From Azospirillum brasilense (GTDB lineage: Bacteria > Pseudomonadota > Alphaproteobacteria > Azospirillales > Azospirillaceae): a stretch of DNA of 64,000 nt. The DNA lies in assembly GCF_001315015.1 (NCBI RefSeq), contig NZ_CP012915.1, forward strand, positions 868,001 to 932,000, written 5' to 3'. The notes below the pieces were generated by a model that saw only the letters and a list, made by a program, of their open reading frames with translations, searched no databases and was not told the origin of the DNA. The translations under genes were made by a program, and so were the position numbers. Within the stretch, counting starts at the first letter, position 1. Each line of letters opens with the position of its first letter. This document shows, in pieces, positions 1 to 8,958 of this stretch.

Positions 1-360
1 GCGCCGCGCGCCGAGCGCGCGGAACGTCCTGACCGCGAGGAACGGGCGCCCCGTGAGGAGCGTCAGGCCCGCGACGATCGTCAACCGCGTGAGGATCGGC
101 CGAGCCGCGACGAGCGCCCGGTGCGCGAGGACCGGCAGCCCCGTGAGGAACGCCAGCCGCGCGAATCGCTGGCCGCCACCGAAAGCCGCCGCCAGGAGCC
201 CCGCCGGGATCGTGACCGCGACCGCCGCCGCCGCCGCGATGAGGACGAGGACGACACACCCGTGATCGGCTTCGGCGACCACATGCCGGCCTTCATGCTC
301 CGCTCCGCGCGGCGCCCGGCCCCGATCGAGTCCACCGAGCAATCCTCGCAGGAGGGCTGA
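1..360 (+). CDS. C-terminal tail of a probable DEAD-box RNA helicase (partial)
   Basis: The frame is open from the first base, so the gene begins upstream. The visible 119 residues are a low-complexity tail of Arg, Glu, Asp and Gln, with repeated PREER/PREDR-like units, ending in a run of Arg and Asp and then a segment containing VIGFGDHMPAF. From memory, tails of this kind with a GxGDHxPAF ending close many alphaproteobacterial RhlE-like DEAD-box helicases, where the basic tail binds RNA. No helicase motif lies in the window, so the family is an inference. It ends 5 bases before the next gene, with which it is probably cotranscribed. Confidence 0.5.
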   Translation, partial: APRAERAERPDREERAPREERQARDDRQPREDRPSRDERPVREDRQPREERQPRESLAATESRRQEPRRDRDRDRRRRRDEDEDDTPVIGFGDHMPAFMLRSARRPAPIESTEQSSQEG

Positions 361-365
361 GCGCC

Positions 366-608
366 ATGCAGACCATCTTCGTCATGGTCAAATGCGAACT
401 GGGCAAAGCCTATCAGGTGGCCGATCAGGCCGTTCAGGACATCGAGCAGGTATCGGAGGTGCACTCCATCTCCGGTCAGTACGATCTGCTGATGAAGTGC
501 TACCTGCCCCAGGATCTGGACATCGGCCGATTCGTGACCGAAAACATCCAGACCCTGACCGGGGTGCGCGACACCTTCACCCTCATTGCCTACAAGGCCT
601 TCGCCTAG
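366..608 (+). CDS. Stand-alone Lrp/AsnC ligand-binding (RAM) domain protein
   Basis: The 80-residue protein consists only of the effector-binding half of Lrp/AsnC regulators. It starts MQTIFVMVKCE and contains VSEVHSISGQYDLLMKCYL and a C-terminal GVRDTFTLIAYKAF strand. There is no helix-turn-helix. Stand-alone RAM proteins form octamers, bind amino acids and may act alone or with full-length Lrp proteins. It follows the helicase tail by 5 bases and is closed by a good terminator. The family call is strong; the ligand is not predictable. Confidence 0.88.
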   Translation: MQTIFVMVKCELGKAYQVADQAVQDIEQVSEVHSISGQYDLLMKCYLPQDLDIGRFVTENIQTLTGVRDTFTLIAYKAFA

Positions 609-656
609 GCGTTCGACGGGTGTGGAAAGCGTCTCGAAGAGGCGCAGACCAAGCAC

Positions 657-696
657 AAAAAGGGGACGTCCGTCAGTCGCGGCCGATCCCCTTTTT
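657..696 (+). terminator. Rho-independent terminator after the AsnC-domain gene
   Basis: AAAAAGGGGA at 657-666 pairs with TCCCCTTTTT at 687-696 around a 20-base loop, and the right arm ends in five T. It lies 48 bases after the stop codon and separates this transcript from lptD. Confidence 0.8.
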
Positions 697-790
697 CATG
701 ACTCCGCCTTACGGCAACAGGCGTTGGACAATTCACGAGACGCGCCGCGAAACCGTTGACTTGGCCGGTTGGTTACCTCAAACGTTCCGC

Positions 791-3199
791 ATGTCCCAGC
801 TCCCGTCCCGACATGCCCGGCGCGCCCGCGCCACCAGCCCGAAGATGCACCGCCCGTTGGACCGCCGGTCGCTGGTCCTGCGGTCCGGCATCGTCGCCCT
901 GATGGCCGCCTGCGGCATCGTCCTGGCCGATCTGGCCGACGCGCAGCAGCCTCCCCCTCCGACGCCGCAGGCGAACGCCGCGCCGCCCGCCGGACCGGAC
1001 CAGGGCGGACGGCTCGAAGTCGTCGCTCCATCGCCGGGACCGGCCCAAGGGAAGCCGCAGGACCCACCGGTCCTTCTGGGAGCGGACACGGTCACCTTCG
1101 ACGAGGCGAACAGCCTCGTGACGGCGTCCGGCAACGTGGAACTGTCGCAAGGTGCGCGGACCGTCCATGCCGACACGATCACGTACAACCAGCAGACCAA
1201 GGTGGTCATCGCCTCCGGCAACGTCCGTCTGGTCGAGCCGTCGGGCGACATCCTGTTCTCCAACTACGCGGAACTGACCGACGACATGCGCGACGCGTTC
1301 GTCGAGAACGTCCGCGTGCTGATGACCGACAACAGCCGCATGGCCGGCACCGAGGGCGAGCGGCGCGGCGGACGCCTGATCCGCCTGAACCGCGCCGTCT
1401 ACAGTCCCTGCGAGCTTTGCCAGACCGATCCGACCCGCGCGCCGGTCTGGCAGATCCGCGCCGCCCGCGTGGTGCAGGACAACGAGGATCACGAGGTCCG
1501 CTACCGCGACGCCTTCATGGAGATGTTTGGCGTTCCGTTCTTCTACACGCCCTATCTTTCCCATCCCGATCCCACGGTGGACCGGCGCTCCGGCTTCCTG
1601 ACGCCCAGCTTCCGGAACAACTCGAATCTCGGTTTCGGTGTGATCTCCCACTACTACTGGGACATTGCGCCGGATCAGGACGCGACCTTCGACGTCGGCG
1701 GCTATTCCAACCAGGGTGTGTTCCTGGGCGGCCAGTACCGCAAGCGCTTCGAGAACGGACGGCTGCAGCTCGACGTGTCGGGAACGCAGGGCGAAATTCC
1801 CAATGGCACGCTGAGGGGTGCCGACGATAGGCGCTGGCGCGGTCATGCCTTCGCCACCGGTCTGTTCGATATCGACGAGACATGGCGCTGGGGCTTCAAT
1901 TTGAAGCGAGCCAGCGACGAGCTGTATCTGCGCCGCTACTTCAACATCCGTGACGAGGTGCTGACCAGCCGGGCCTTCGTCGAAGGCTTCAACGGCCGCA
2001 ACTACGCGGCGGTCAACGCCTACGGCTTCCAGGATCTGCGCTGGGGCAATCCGGTGCAGGAACCCTACGTGCTTCCCGAGGCGCGCTACAATGCGCTGGG
2101 CGAGCCGGGCAGCCTGATGGGCGGGCGCTGGTCTCTGGACAGCAGCCTTCTGGCGATCGCACGGCCGGGCAGTGGCGGCCCCGACACACAGCGTATGGCC
2201 GTGCAGCCCGGTTGGCAGCGCGACATCTATTCCAATCTGGGTTTCGTCACCACGGTCGAGGGCAGCGTCCTGCTGGCCGGCTACACCGCCCAGCGGTTCG
2301 ATCCGAACGATCCGGCCGGCGGGACCGGCAACGACAGCGTCCAGCGCCTGCGCTTCTTCCCGCAGGCCACGACCACGGTCCGCTACCCCTTCGTCCGCTA
2401 TGGCGAGAACAATTTCCAGACCATCGAGCCCATCGGACAGGTCAGCGTATCGCCGAAGGTGGACAACGATCCTGCCTTCCCGAACGAGGATAGCCTCGAC
2501 GTCGAGTTCGACGAGGTCAATCTGCTGATGCCCAACCGCTTCACCGGCATCGACCGGCTGGACGGCGGCCTTCGCGCCACCTACGGACTGCGCACGACGT
2601 TCCAGGGCTACAAGACCGGTTCGGCAAGCCTGTTCGTCGGCCAGAGCTTCCGCGCCGACGATACGGAGAACTTCCGTGGCGGGTCGGGCCTCGACAAGAA
2701 ATCCTCGGATTACGTCGGCCGCCTCGATCTGCGCCCGGCGGACTGGCTCGACCTGAACTACGGCTTCCGCATCGACCACGACACGCTGAAACCGCGCCGC
2801 CATTCGGTCAACGCAGCGGCTGGCGTGCCGCTGTTGCGGCTCTACAGCACCTACACCTACGTCGACCAGACGGAGAATCCCTACGTCGTGGAACGGAACG
2901 AGGTCGAACAGGCAAGCCTCACCCTGGCCTCGCAATTCTCGCAACACTGGTCGCTCAGCCTGTCCCATTCCCAGGCGTTCCGCCCCGATGCGGGTCCGCG
3001 CTCCAGCGCGGGTGTGCTCCGCTATCAGGATGAATGCCTGATTTTCGAGACCATCGCCCAGCGCGACTACACCACCATCCAGAACGGCGAGCAGGAAGGA
3101 AACACCATCTTCTTCCGCTTCGTGTTCAAGAATGTGGGCGAGTTCCGCACGCCGGGCATCAGCGCCGGATTCCTCGGCCCGTCCGGAGCCAGCAACTGA
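791..3199 (+). CDS. lptD: LPS assembly protein LptD (OstA/Imp)
   Basis: Outer-membrane component of the Lpt bridge that inserts lipopolysaccharide into the outer leaflet. The 802-residue product has a basic N-terminus and hydrophobic signal sequence (about 27-50), a Pro-rich linker, an LptA-like OstA domain (about 95-200, with repeated TASGNVEL / IASGNVRL strands) and a long C-terminal beta barrel. A CELC pair at Cys207 and Cys210 and a single late Cys (in RYQDECLIF) are candidates for the disulfides that LptD needs. ATG at 791 is chosen; ATG at 845, still before the signal, is equally possible, and neither has a clear Shine-Dalgarno. Confidence 0.93.
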   Translation: MSQLPSRHARRARATSPKMHRPLDRRSLVLRSGIVALMAACGIVLADLADAQQPPPPTPQANAAPPAGPDQGGRLEVVAPSPGPAQGKPQDPPVLLGADTVTFDEANSLVTASGNVELSQGARTVHADTITYNQQTKVVIASGNVRLVEPSGDILFSNYAELTDDMRDAFVENVRVLMTDNSRMAGTEGERRGGRLIRLNRAVYSPCELCQTDPTRAPVWQIRAARVVQDNEDHEVRYRDAFMEMFGVPFFYTPYLSHPDPTVDRRSGFLTPSFRNNSNLGFGVISHYYWDIAPDQDATFDVGGYSNQGVFLGGQYRKRFENGRLQLDVSGTQGEIPNGTLRGADDRRWRGHAFATGLFDIDETWRWGFNLKRASDELYLRRYFNIRDEVLTSRAFVEGFNGRNYAAVNAYGFQDLRWGNPVQEPYVLPEARYNALGEPGSLMGGRWSLDSSLLAIARPGSGGPDTQRMAVQPGWQRDIYSNLGFVTTVEGSVLLAGYTAQRFDPNDPAGGTGNDSVQRLRFFPQATTTVRYPFVRYGENNFQTIEPIGQVSVSPKVDNDPAFPNEDSLDVEFDEVNLLMPNRFTGIDRLDGGLRATYGLRTTFQGYKTGSASLFVGQSFRADDTENFRGGSGLDKKSSDYVGRLDLRPADWLDLNYGFRIDHDTLKPRRHSVNAAAGVPLLRLYSTYTYVDQTENPYVVERNEVEQASLTLASQFSQHWSLSLSHSQAFRPDAGPRSSAGVLRYQDECLIFETIAQRDYTTIQNGEQEGNTIFFRFVFKNVGEFRTPGISAGFLGPSGASN

Positions 3200-3295
3200 C
3201 CTGAAAGGGCTTTTCCTGCCAAGGTCAAGGGGTTGCATCGGACGGCCGATCTGGGTAGCCATAGCACCCTCTTCTTCCGCTCGGGTTTTCTGCAC

Positions 3296-4021
3296 ATGGC
3301 CTTGGGACGCTACGACTACGAACGCCGCTATCGCCGCCGCTTCTGGGCGGGGTTCGCGAAGTTCGGTCTGTTCGCCGCCGTTCTCCTCGGTGTCGGTCTG
3401 TTCGCCTACCAGATGGGCATCGAGCAGTTGAAGGGCCGCGACGTCACGTTGCGGGAAGAGATATCCACCCTGTCGCGGCAGAAGGCGGAGTTGGAACTGC
3501 TGGCCAGCCAGATGCAGCACGCCGCCCGCACGGCCGAGGCCCGCGCGGTGGAACTGGAAGCCAGGCTCCAGCGCGAGGTGCCCTCGGGCGATCTTGCACG
3601 GTTGACGGGCTTGGTGTCGGAGCGGTTGAAAGGCGGCATGGACCCCAACCGCCTCGCCTTCGTGATCGCCCAAGTTCAGGCGGTTCGCAACTGCCAGCCG
3701 GCGGAAACCAAGCGCTTCGCGCTGGCCACCCCCCTCCTGAAGTCGGGAAACCGCAGCACCAGCTTCAACAACGGCGCGGTGACCGTCAGCGGTGAGGGCC
3801 AGTCGTCGCGCAACGCGCAGGGCAACGCCGAGAGCTGGTTCGACCCGGCGCAGCCGGTGACCATCAAGATCGCCGGCATGGGCGGCAAGGAGACGGTCGC
3901 CAAGGGCGTTCTGCCGCTCCACCAGACGGTGGTGATCGACAACACCGAGTACCGCTTCACCTTCGCGCCCGGCGCCCGCTCCTTCGTGGACGTGACCGCC
4001 GACCGCTGTCCCTTCCCTTAA
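3296..4021 (+). CDS. Unrecognised one-pass membrane protein with coiled coil
   Basis: The 241-residue protein begins MALGRYDYERRYRRRF, very basic, followed by one membrane helix (about 20-40) and a coiled-coil stretch rich in Glu, Leu and Gln (about 45-105). The remaining beta-rich domain (about 110-241) has paired Cys residues near C127 and C238 and probably lies in the periplasm. I do not recognise the family. It follows lptD by 96 bases on the same strand. Its TAA stop shares the palindrome TTAA with the stop of the convergent glycosyltransferase gene, so the two genes overlap by four bases. Confidence 0.75.
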   Translation: MALGRYDYERRYRRRFWAGFAKFGLFAAVLLGVGLFAYQMGIEQLKGRDVTLREEISTLSRQKAELELLASQMQHAARTAEARAVELEARLQREVPSGDLARLTGLVSERLKGGMDPNRLAFVIAQVQAVRNCQPAETKRFALATPLLKSGNRSTSFNNGAVTVSGEGQSSRNAQGNAESWFDPAQPVTIKIAGMGGKETVAKGVLPLHQTVVIDNTEYRFTFAPGARSFVDVTADRCPFP

Positions 4022-6030
4022 CTCTCGTCCGGGATGATGAACGGACGCGGCGGCTTGCCAGCCGCACGGATGTCCCACATCGTCGCGTAGGCGCGCTCCA
4101 GGGCGCGGGCGAAGCGGTCGGTGTCGAACAACGGCGCGCGGGCCCGCTCCGCGGCGAGGCGCGCCTTCAACCGGGCGAGGCCGTCCGGATCGCGAGACAA
4201 CCGCAAAGCGGAGGCCTCGTAATCGGCGAGCGAACGGGCGGCCAGTTCGGGCAGGCCGGCGGCGCGCAGCAGGCTCGTCCCGACGCGGGACGCGAACCCT
4301 TCCCCTGTCACCGTCAGCACCGGCAGACCCGCCCACAGCGCATCGCTGGCCGTGGTGTGGGCGCCAACCGGCGTGGTGTCCAGGAACAGATCGGCCAGAC
4401 GATAGCGCGCCAGATGCTCCGCCGGAGGGCGCCGGGGCGCGAAGATGAGCCGGCCCTCGGCCACGCCACGGCGCGCCGCTTCCCGCCGCAGATTCTCGCT
4501 CGCCTCCGGATGGCTGTCGAGCAGCCACAGCACGCTGTCCGGTACGTCCCGCAGCAGGCGGCACCACAGCTTGAACAGGACCGGCGTGATCTTGTACGCG
4601 GCATTGAAGCAGCAGAAAACCGTGCCCCGCTCCGGCAGGCCGCACGCCGCGCGGGACGGGGCCGGACCGATCGGCCGGCTTCGGTCGTTGGGCTGGTAAC
4701 AGACCGGAAGCTGAACGATCCGCTCCGCATAGAAGGGCTGATGGTCGAACGGCGTGACCAAAGGGTCGCCGATCACGTAATCGATGAATCCGGCGCCCAT
4801 CGTTCCCGGATAGCCCAGCCACTGCGCCTGCACGGGGGCGGGCCGATGGGCGGCGATCTCCGGCCGGGCGTGCTGGGTGTAGCCCTTGAGGTCCACCAGG
4901 ATGTCGACGCCGTCCGCCCGGATGCGCGCCGCCGCGTCGGCGTGGGAACAGGCGGTGAGGTCCACAAAGCGGTCGAAGGCGGCGGTCAGCCGGCGCCGCA
5001 TCGGACCGCCGTCGTCCGGGCCATAGCTGTAGCCGATGACCTCCACCCGATCCCGATCATGACGCTCGATCAGTTCAGCGATGAGGGCGGCGGTGGCGTG
5101 CTCGTGATAGTCCGCGGATAGGTAGCCGACGCGCAGGCGACCGCGCGGTCCGGCATCGAGCTGGGTCGGCATGGCTGCAATGCTCCGCGCCCGCCACTCC
5201 GCATAGCCGCGGGCGCAGGCCAACTCCATCGTCGGTCCGGCGCCTTCGCCAAGGAATATCCAGGGGTGGACCTGCCGCGTCCTGCCGCCACCCACCAGAG
5301 CGGCCAGTTGCGCGGAGCGCTCCGCCAGCCCGTCCCAGCGGCAGAGATGACGCATCTGCTGAACGAGCTGCGCGAGCACGCCGCCCACGTCCGGCAAGCC
5401 GAGCGCCAGGGCGCGTTCGAAAGACGGCAGGCTGTCCGCGAGGCGCCCGGCCTCCTTCACCACCAAACCGAGATTCGCATGGGCCTCGGCCAGATCGGGG
5501 CGAAGCGCCAAGGCGTTGCGGTAGCAATGGGCGGCGGCCTCCGGCTGACCGCGTTCCTGCACCGCCGTGCCGAGATTGAGCCATCCGGGAACCAGCGTGG
5601 GGTCGAGCGACACGGCCCGGCGCAACGCCGTCTCCGCCGCCTCGCGGTGGCCCAACGCGCGGAGCAGGACACCCTGGTTGCAGGGGGCTGCGGCGAAGCG
5701 CGGCATCAGCCGCGCGGCCTCGCCATAGGCGTCCGCCGCCTCCGCGGTGCGGCCCAACGCCTGAAGCGTCAGGCCAAAGTTGAAATGGTTGCCGCCGAAA
5801 TCCGGGAGCCAGGACAGGGCGGCGCGGTGGTGCGCCTCGGCCTCCACCGCCCGCCCCTGCCGCCGCAGCGCCTCGCCGTAGGCGGAGCGGGCCACCGCCT
5901 CCTCCGGCGTGCCGGACTCGCCCAGCGCGTCGAGCGCGCCGAACAGCCCGGCCAGAGCCGCGGAATCGCCGGGCTTGGCGGCCAGAACCGCCCGGCATTC
6001 CCTGATCCGGGCGCGGAAGTCGGCGGTCAT
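4018..6030 (-). CDS. TPR / SPINDLY-family O-linked GlcNAc transferase-like protein (GT41)
   Basis: The 670-residue protein has an N-terminal array of tetratricopeptide repeats (about 1-270). The C-terminal half is the glycosyltransferase family 41 fold: GYLSADYHEHATA near 307, a PVQAQWLGYPGTMGA motif near 400, FNAAYKITP near 478 and TTPVGAHTTASDALWAGLPV near 560. GT41 enzymes transfer a sugar from UDP-GlcNAc or a related nucleotide sugar to Ser/Thr. In bacteria, targets are often flagellin or surface proteins; the target here is unknown. ATG at 6030 lies 13 bases past the ydbL-like stop, so it probably ends the ydbH operon. An upstream in-frame start at 6078 would overlap ydbL. Confidence 0.9.
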   Translation of the reverse strand: MTADFRARIRECRAVLAAKPGDSAALAGLFGALDALGESGTPEEAVARSAYGEALRRQGRAVEAEAHHRAALSWLPDFGGNHFNFGLTLQALGRTAEAADAYGEAARLMPRFAAAPCNQGVLLRALGHREAAETALRRAVSLDPTLVPGWLNLGTAVQERGQPEAAAHCYRNALALRPDLAEAHANLGLVVKEAGRLADSLPSFERALALGLPDVGGVLAQLVQQMRHLCRWDGLAERSAQLAALVGGGRTRQVHPWIFLGEGAGPTMELACARGYAEWRARSIAAMPTQLDAGPRGRLRVGYLSADYHEHATAALIAELIERHDRDRVEVIGYSYGPDDGGPMRRRLTAAFDRFVDLTACSHADAAARIRADGVDILVDLKGYTQHARPEIAAHRPAPVQAQWLGYPGTMGAGFIDYVIGDPLVTPFDHQPFYAERIVQLPVCYQPNDRSRPIGPAPSRAACGLPERGTVFCCFNAAYKITPVLFKLWCRLLRDVPDSVLWLLDSHPEASENLRREAARRGVAEGRLIFAPRRPPAEHLARYRLADLFLDTTPVGAHTTASDALWAGLPVLTVTGEGFASRVGTSLLRAAGLPELAARSLADYEASALRLSRDPDGLARLKARLAAERARAPLFDTDRFARALERAYATMWDIRAAGKPPRPFIIPDES

Positions 6031-6043
6031 GCCCGCGGGTGAC

Positions 6044-6379
6044 CTACTTGCGGACCCAGCGCCCGCCCGACAGCACATACTGGCCTGCGGGGGTCCGCTC
6101 GATCAGCTGCTTCCCGGCCAGGGCTTGGACCTGATCCACCGAGGTGCCGTTGCTTCCCGCGATCTCGCGATAGCGGGCAAGACGCTGGGCGTTGACCTGC
6201 TCGGCGAGTTGGGCGGCGGCGGCCGGCGCTCCAGGGACCGCCCCGACCAGCCCGTCCGGCCGTTCACCGATCTGCCCGGCGGCCTTGGCGGCGCCCAGAG
6301 CATCCTGGGCCGGCGCCATCGTGGGAACCGACAGGGCAAGCGCCAGGACCAGCCCGGCGGCGGCAAACATGCGCATCAT
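6044..6379 (-). CDS. ydbL: YdbL family periplasmic protein (DUF1318)
   Basis: A 111-residue secreted protein with a clear signal peptide (MMRMFAAAGLVLALALS, cleaved near APAQ) and the YdbL family pattern: a helical middle ending QVNAQRLARYREIA, then a C-terminal segment ending QYVLSGGRWVRK. In enterobacteria YdbL modulates the YdbH-YnbE complex, which is known to be important for outer-membrane lipid homeostasis. Its ATG overlaps the ynbE-like stop by four bases (ATGA), so the two are translationally coupled. Confidence 0.88.
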   Translation of the reverse strand: MMRMFAAAGLVLALALSVPTMAPAQDALGAAKAAGQIGERPDGLVGAVPGAPAAAAQLAEQVNAQRLARYREIAGSNGTSVDQVQALAGKQLIERTPAGQYVLSGGRWVRK

Positions 6380-6630
6380 GGCTTTTTCCCTCCCTTCGCG
6401 CCGCTGTCCGAAGGCAGTCCGAACAGGGCCGGATCGTCCGCGATGGCCTTTTCCAGGTCGCGTTCGACCTTCACCCGGACTTCCTGTTCGATCCGGATGT
6501 TCAGGTTGATCTCGATGGGCTTGTCGGGCGCCTCGACCTTGACGGTCGGGGTGCAGGCGCCCATTCCGGCCCCCAACCCGGCGATCAGTGCGGCGGTCAG
6601 GACGCGCCGGCTTCGAACCGTGTGTCTCAT
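6376..6630 (-). CDS. ynbE: YnbE family outer-membrane lipoprotein
   Basis: An 84-residue lipoprotein with a signal peptide and lipobox GMGAC (Cys26). A short beta-forming segment follows (VKVEAPDKPIEINLNIRIEQEVRVKVE) and then a charged tail. This matches YnbE, which pairs by beta-strand addition with the C-terminus of YdbH to complete a bridge from inner to outer membrane. It overlaps its neighbours on both sides by four bases, which is the conserved ydbH-ynbE-ydbL arrangement. Confidence 0.9.
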   Translation of the reverse strand: MRHTVRSRRVLTAALIAGLGAGMGACTPTVKVEAPDKPIEINLNIRIEQEVRVKVERDLEKAIADDPALFGLPSDSGAKGGKKP

Positions 6631-8144
6631 GGATTCTTTCGTTGGAACTCCGTCATGCGATCACGCACCGTCTCGGGAATGCGGTAAGTGTCCAGGCTCT
6701 GCCGCAGGATCCGGTCGAGCGCGCCGCTCACCTTAAGGTTAAGCGCGACCGGATAGCCATCGTAGAATGCCGGATTGGACCCACGGATGGCGATGCCGAC
6801 CGCCAGTTCTCCGCCAGCCTGCCCATCCACGGTGGCGCTCAGCGTGTCATAGCGGAAATCGGTCAGCGCACCCATCAGCAGGGCGGTCGGGCTTCCCTCC
6901 TCCCCCTTCAGGAAGCCGGGTGGATTCTCGGGATCGTAGCGCAGCGTGCCGGGACCGTCGGCCTCCAGCAGCCCACCGTCCAGATGGACGGAGTCCGCTC
7001 CGATGCGCACCGGCAGGCGCCCGCTGACCGTTCCGCTCGCCTCCAGCCCGTCCACCGCGACCATCGCCAGCATAGGGCCGAGATGGACTCGCTCCGCCCG
7101 CAGCGTGACCGTCCCCCGCGGCGCCGCCGGGTCGATGGCGAACGGGTCCGCCCGCAGCACACCGCCGGCCCAATGCCATTCGGCGCGCTCCACGCTCAGC
7201 CGGCCCTTCGCCCCATAACCGAAGCGGAGGGTGCCATCGGTCAACGGCAACCCGACGTCGAGCAGCTTCACCGCCAGCGTCTGACCGGGCGCGATCACCG
7301 GGGGAAGCAGGCTGGGAAAGGACAGAACCCCGTTGATCCCGCTGGCGGCGACCGGCCCGAATTGCCCGGCGAGGTCAGCGAGCAGCAGGTCCCCCTGGGC
7401 CTTCAGCGCCGCGCCGTCCCAGGTGAGCCGGGCCTTGGCGGTCAGGGTGCCCACCGTCTCGGCGATCGTGCCGGCGCCCGTCCAATGGGTGAGGACCGGC
7501 AACCCTTTGGCCGGGGCGGTCAGCGTCGCCTGCCCGCGGTGGGTGGCGCCGTCGCGTGTCATGGTCAGGCGCAGCGTCCCGCCGGCCGTGCCCCGCGGTG
7601 TCGCCAACGTCACCGCGGAGTCGCCGAGCTGGATGGTGTCGATGGGAAGCACGACGTTTCCGCCGCCCGCCGCGCCGCCGTTGCCTCCCGCACCGGCGGA
7701 GCCGGTCAATGGATAGCCGGCGATGCGCAGGACGCCGTCCTTGGCCACGTCCAGCCTCAGGCGGACGTCCGCAAGATCCAGGCGTTCGATTCGCCCCTCC
7801 AGAAGGGCGTCCGTCGGATGACGGATGGTGAGCGTTCCGCCGACCGTGCCTTGCCGGTCCAGGCGGACCACGGCGCTGGTCTGCTCCACCGACAGGTCGG
7901 TCACCGTCACGGCGGCGTCCGGGAAGCCGGCGCGGCGCAGCGCCTGCGTGGCGGCGGTGCCGGCCAGATCGGTCCGGTGCTGGACGGCGAGGGCGACCGC
8001 GCCACCGATCAGCACCAGCTTCACCAGCACCAGCCATCGTCTCAACCGCCGCACGCTTTGCTGCCGCACGCCCCACCCCTCGCCGTCCAGATTGCCATCG
8101 GTCTCTTTCGGGTATGAACACCCGAAAGGCAGTCTATCGTTCAT
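6627..8144 (-). CDS. ydbH: YdbH-like AsmA-family intermembrane lipid transport protein
   Basis: 505 residues as read from ATG 8144, with one membrane helix (VLVKLVLIGGAVALAV) and then repetitive beta-strand sequence typical of AsmA/TamB/YhdP/YdbH bridge proteins. Strands such as LRYDPENPPGF and VALNLKVSGALDRIL near the C-terminus resemble the YdbH C-terminal domain. It is much shorter than enterobacterial YdbH (about 880 residues), as I recall. A GTG start at 8069 with GAGGGG upstream would remove a hydrophilic leader of 25 residues. That leader contains a 9-bp hairpin (8105-8128), so the later start is a real alternative. Confidence 0.82.
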   Translation of the reverse strand: MNDRLPFGCSYPKETDGNLDGEGWGVRQQSVRRLRRWLVLVKLVLIGGAVALAVQHRTDLAGTAATQALRRAGFPDAAVTVTDLSVEQTSAVVRLDRQGTVGGTLTIRHPTDALLEGRIERLDLADVRLRLDVAKDGVLRIAGYPLTGSAGAGGNGGAAGGGNVVLPIDTIQLGDSAVTLATPRGTAGGTLRLTMTRDGATHRGQATLTAPAKGLPVLTHWTGAGTIAETVGTLTAKARLTWDGAALKAQGDLLLADLAGQFGPVAASGINGVLSFPSLLPPVIAPGQTLAVKLLDVGLPLTDGTLRFGYGAKGRLSVERAEWHWAGGVLRADPFAIDPAAPRGTVTLRAERVHLGPMLAMVAVDGLEASGTVSGRLPVRIGADSVHLDGGLLEADGPGTLRYDPENPPGFLKGEEGSPTALLMGALTDFRYDTLSATVDGQAGGELAVGIAIRGSNPAFYDGYPVALNLKVSGALDRILRQSLDTYRIPETVRDRMTEFQRKNP

Positions 8145-8305
8145 CGCGGCCGGGGCGCGACCGTGCAGCGTTGGGACAATGATGAGCCGGCGGCGGAAAC
8201 GGATGGAAAAGGCGCCGATGAAGGCAGCCCCGCAGGGCGTCTTTGCATCGGCGCCGGTTTCCCCTATGGTCGCGTCCGCGGAATCGGCACATCGGAGTGT
8301 TTCGC

Positions 8306-8857
<552 letters not shown>

Positions 8858-8906
8858 CGGCGGCGGGGAAAGGATCGCCGATCGCGGCGGTCCTGTTCAG
8901 GTGATT

Positions 8907-8936
8907 GGGGCGGTGAAACCGCGCACCGCCCCGTTT
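8907..8936. terminator. Bidirectional hairpin between convergent cyclophilin and kinase genes
   Basis: GGGGCGGTG (8907-8915) pairs perfectly with CACCGCCCC (8924-8932) around an 8-base loop, followed by GTTT. It sits 50 bases after the cyclophilin stop and 23 bases before the end of the kinase gene, and could end either transcript. Confidence 0.6.
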
Positions 8937-8958
8937 CCCGCCCCATTCCTGCGGGTCG

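Noticed and set aside
1-200. Repeated CGCGAGGAACG-like units at the window start
   Set aside because: These are codons of the Arg/Glu-rich protein tail, degenerate and irregular, not a DNA repeat or CRISPR array.
773-4822. Very long minus-strand open frame opposite lptD
   Set aside because: It runs antisense to LptD and the next gene, and its product reads as compositional shadow. Similar long antisense frames (14815-18297 minus, 24108-27590 plus) have the same cause: high GC at third positions removes stops.
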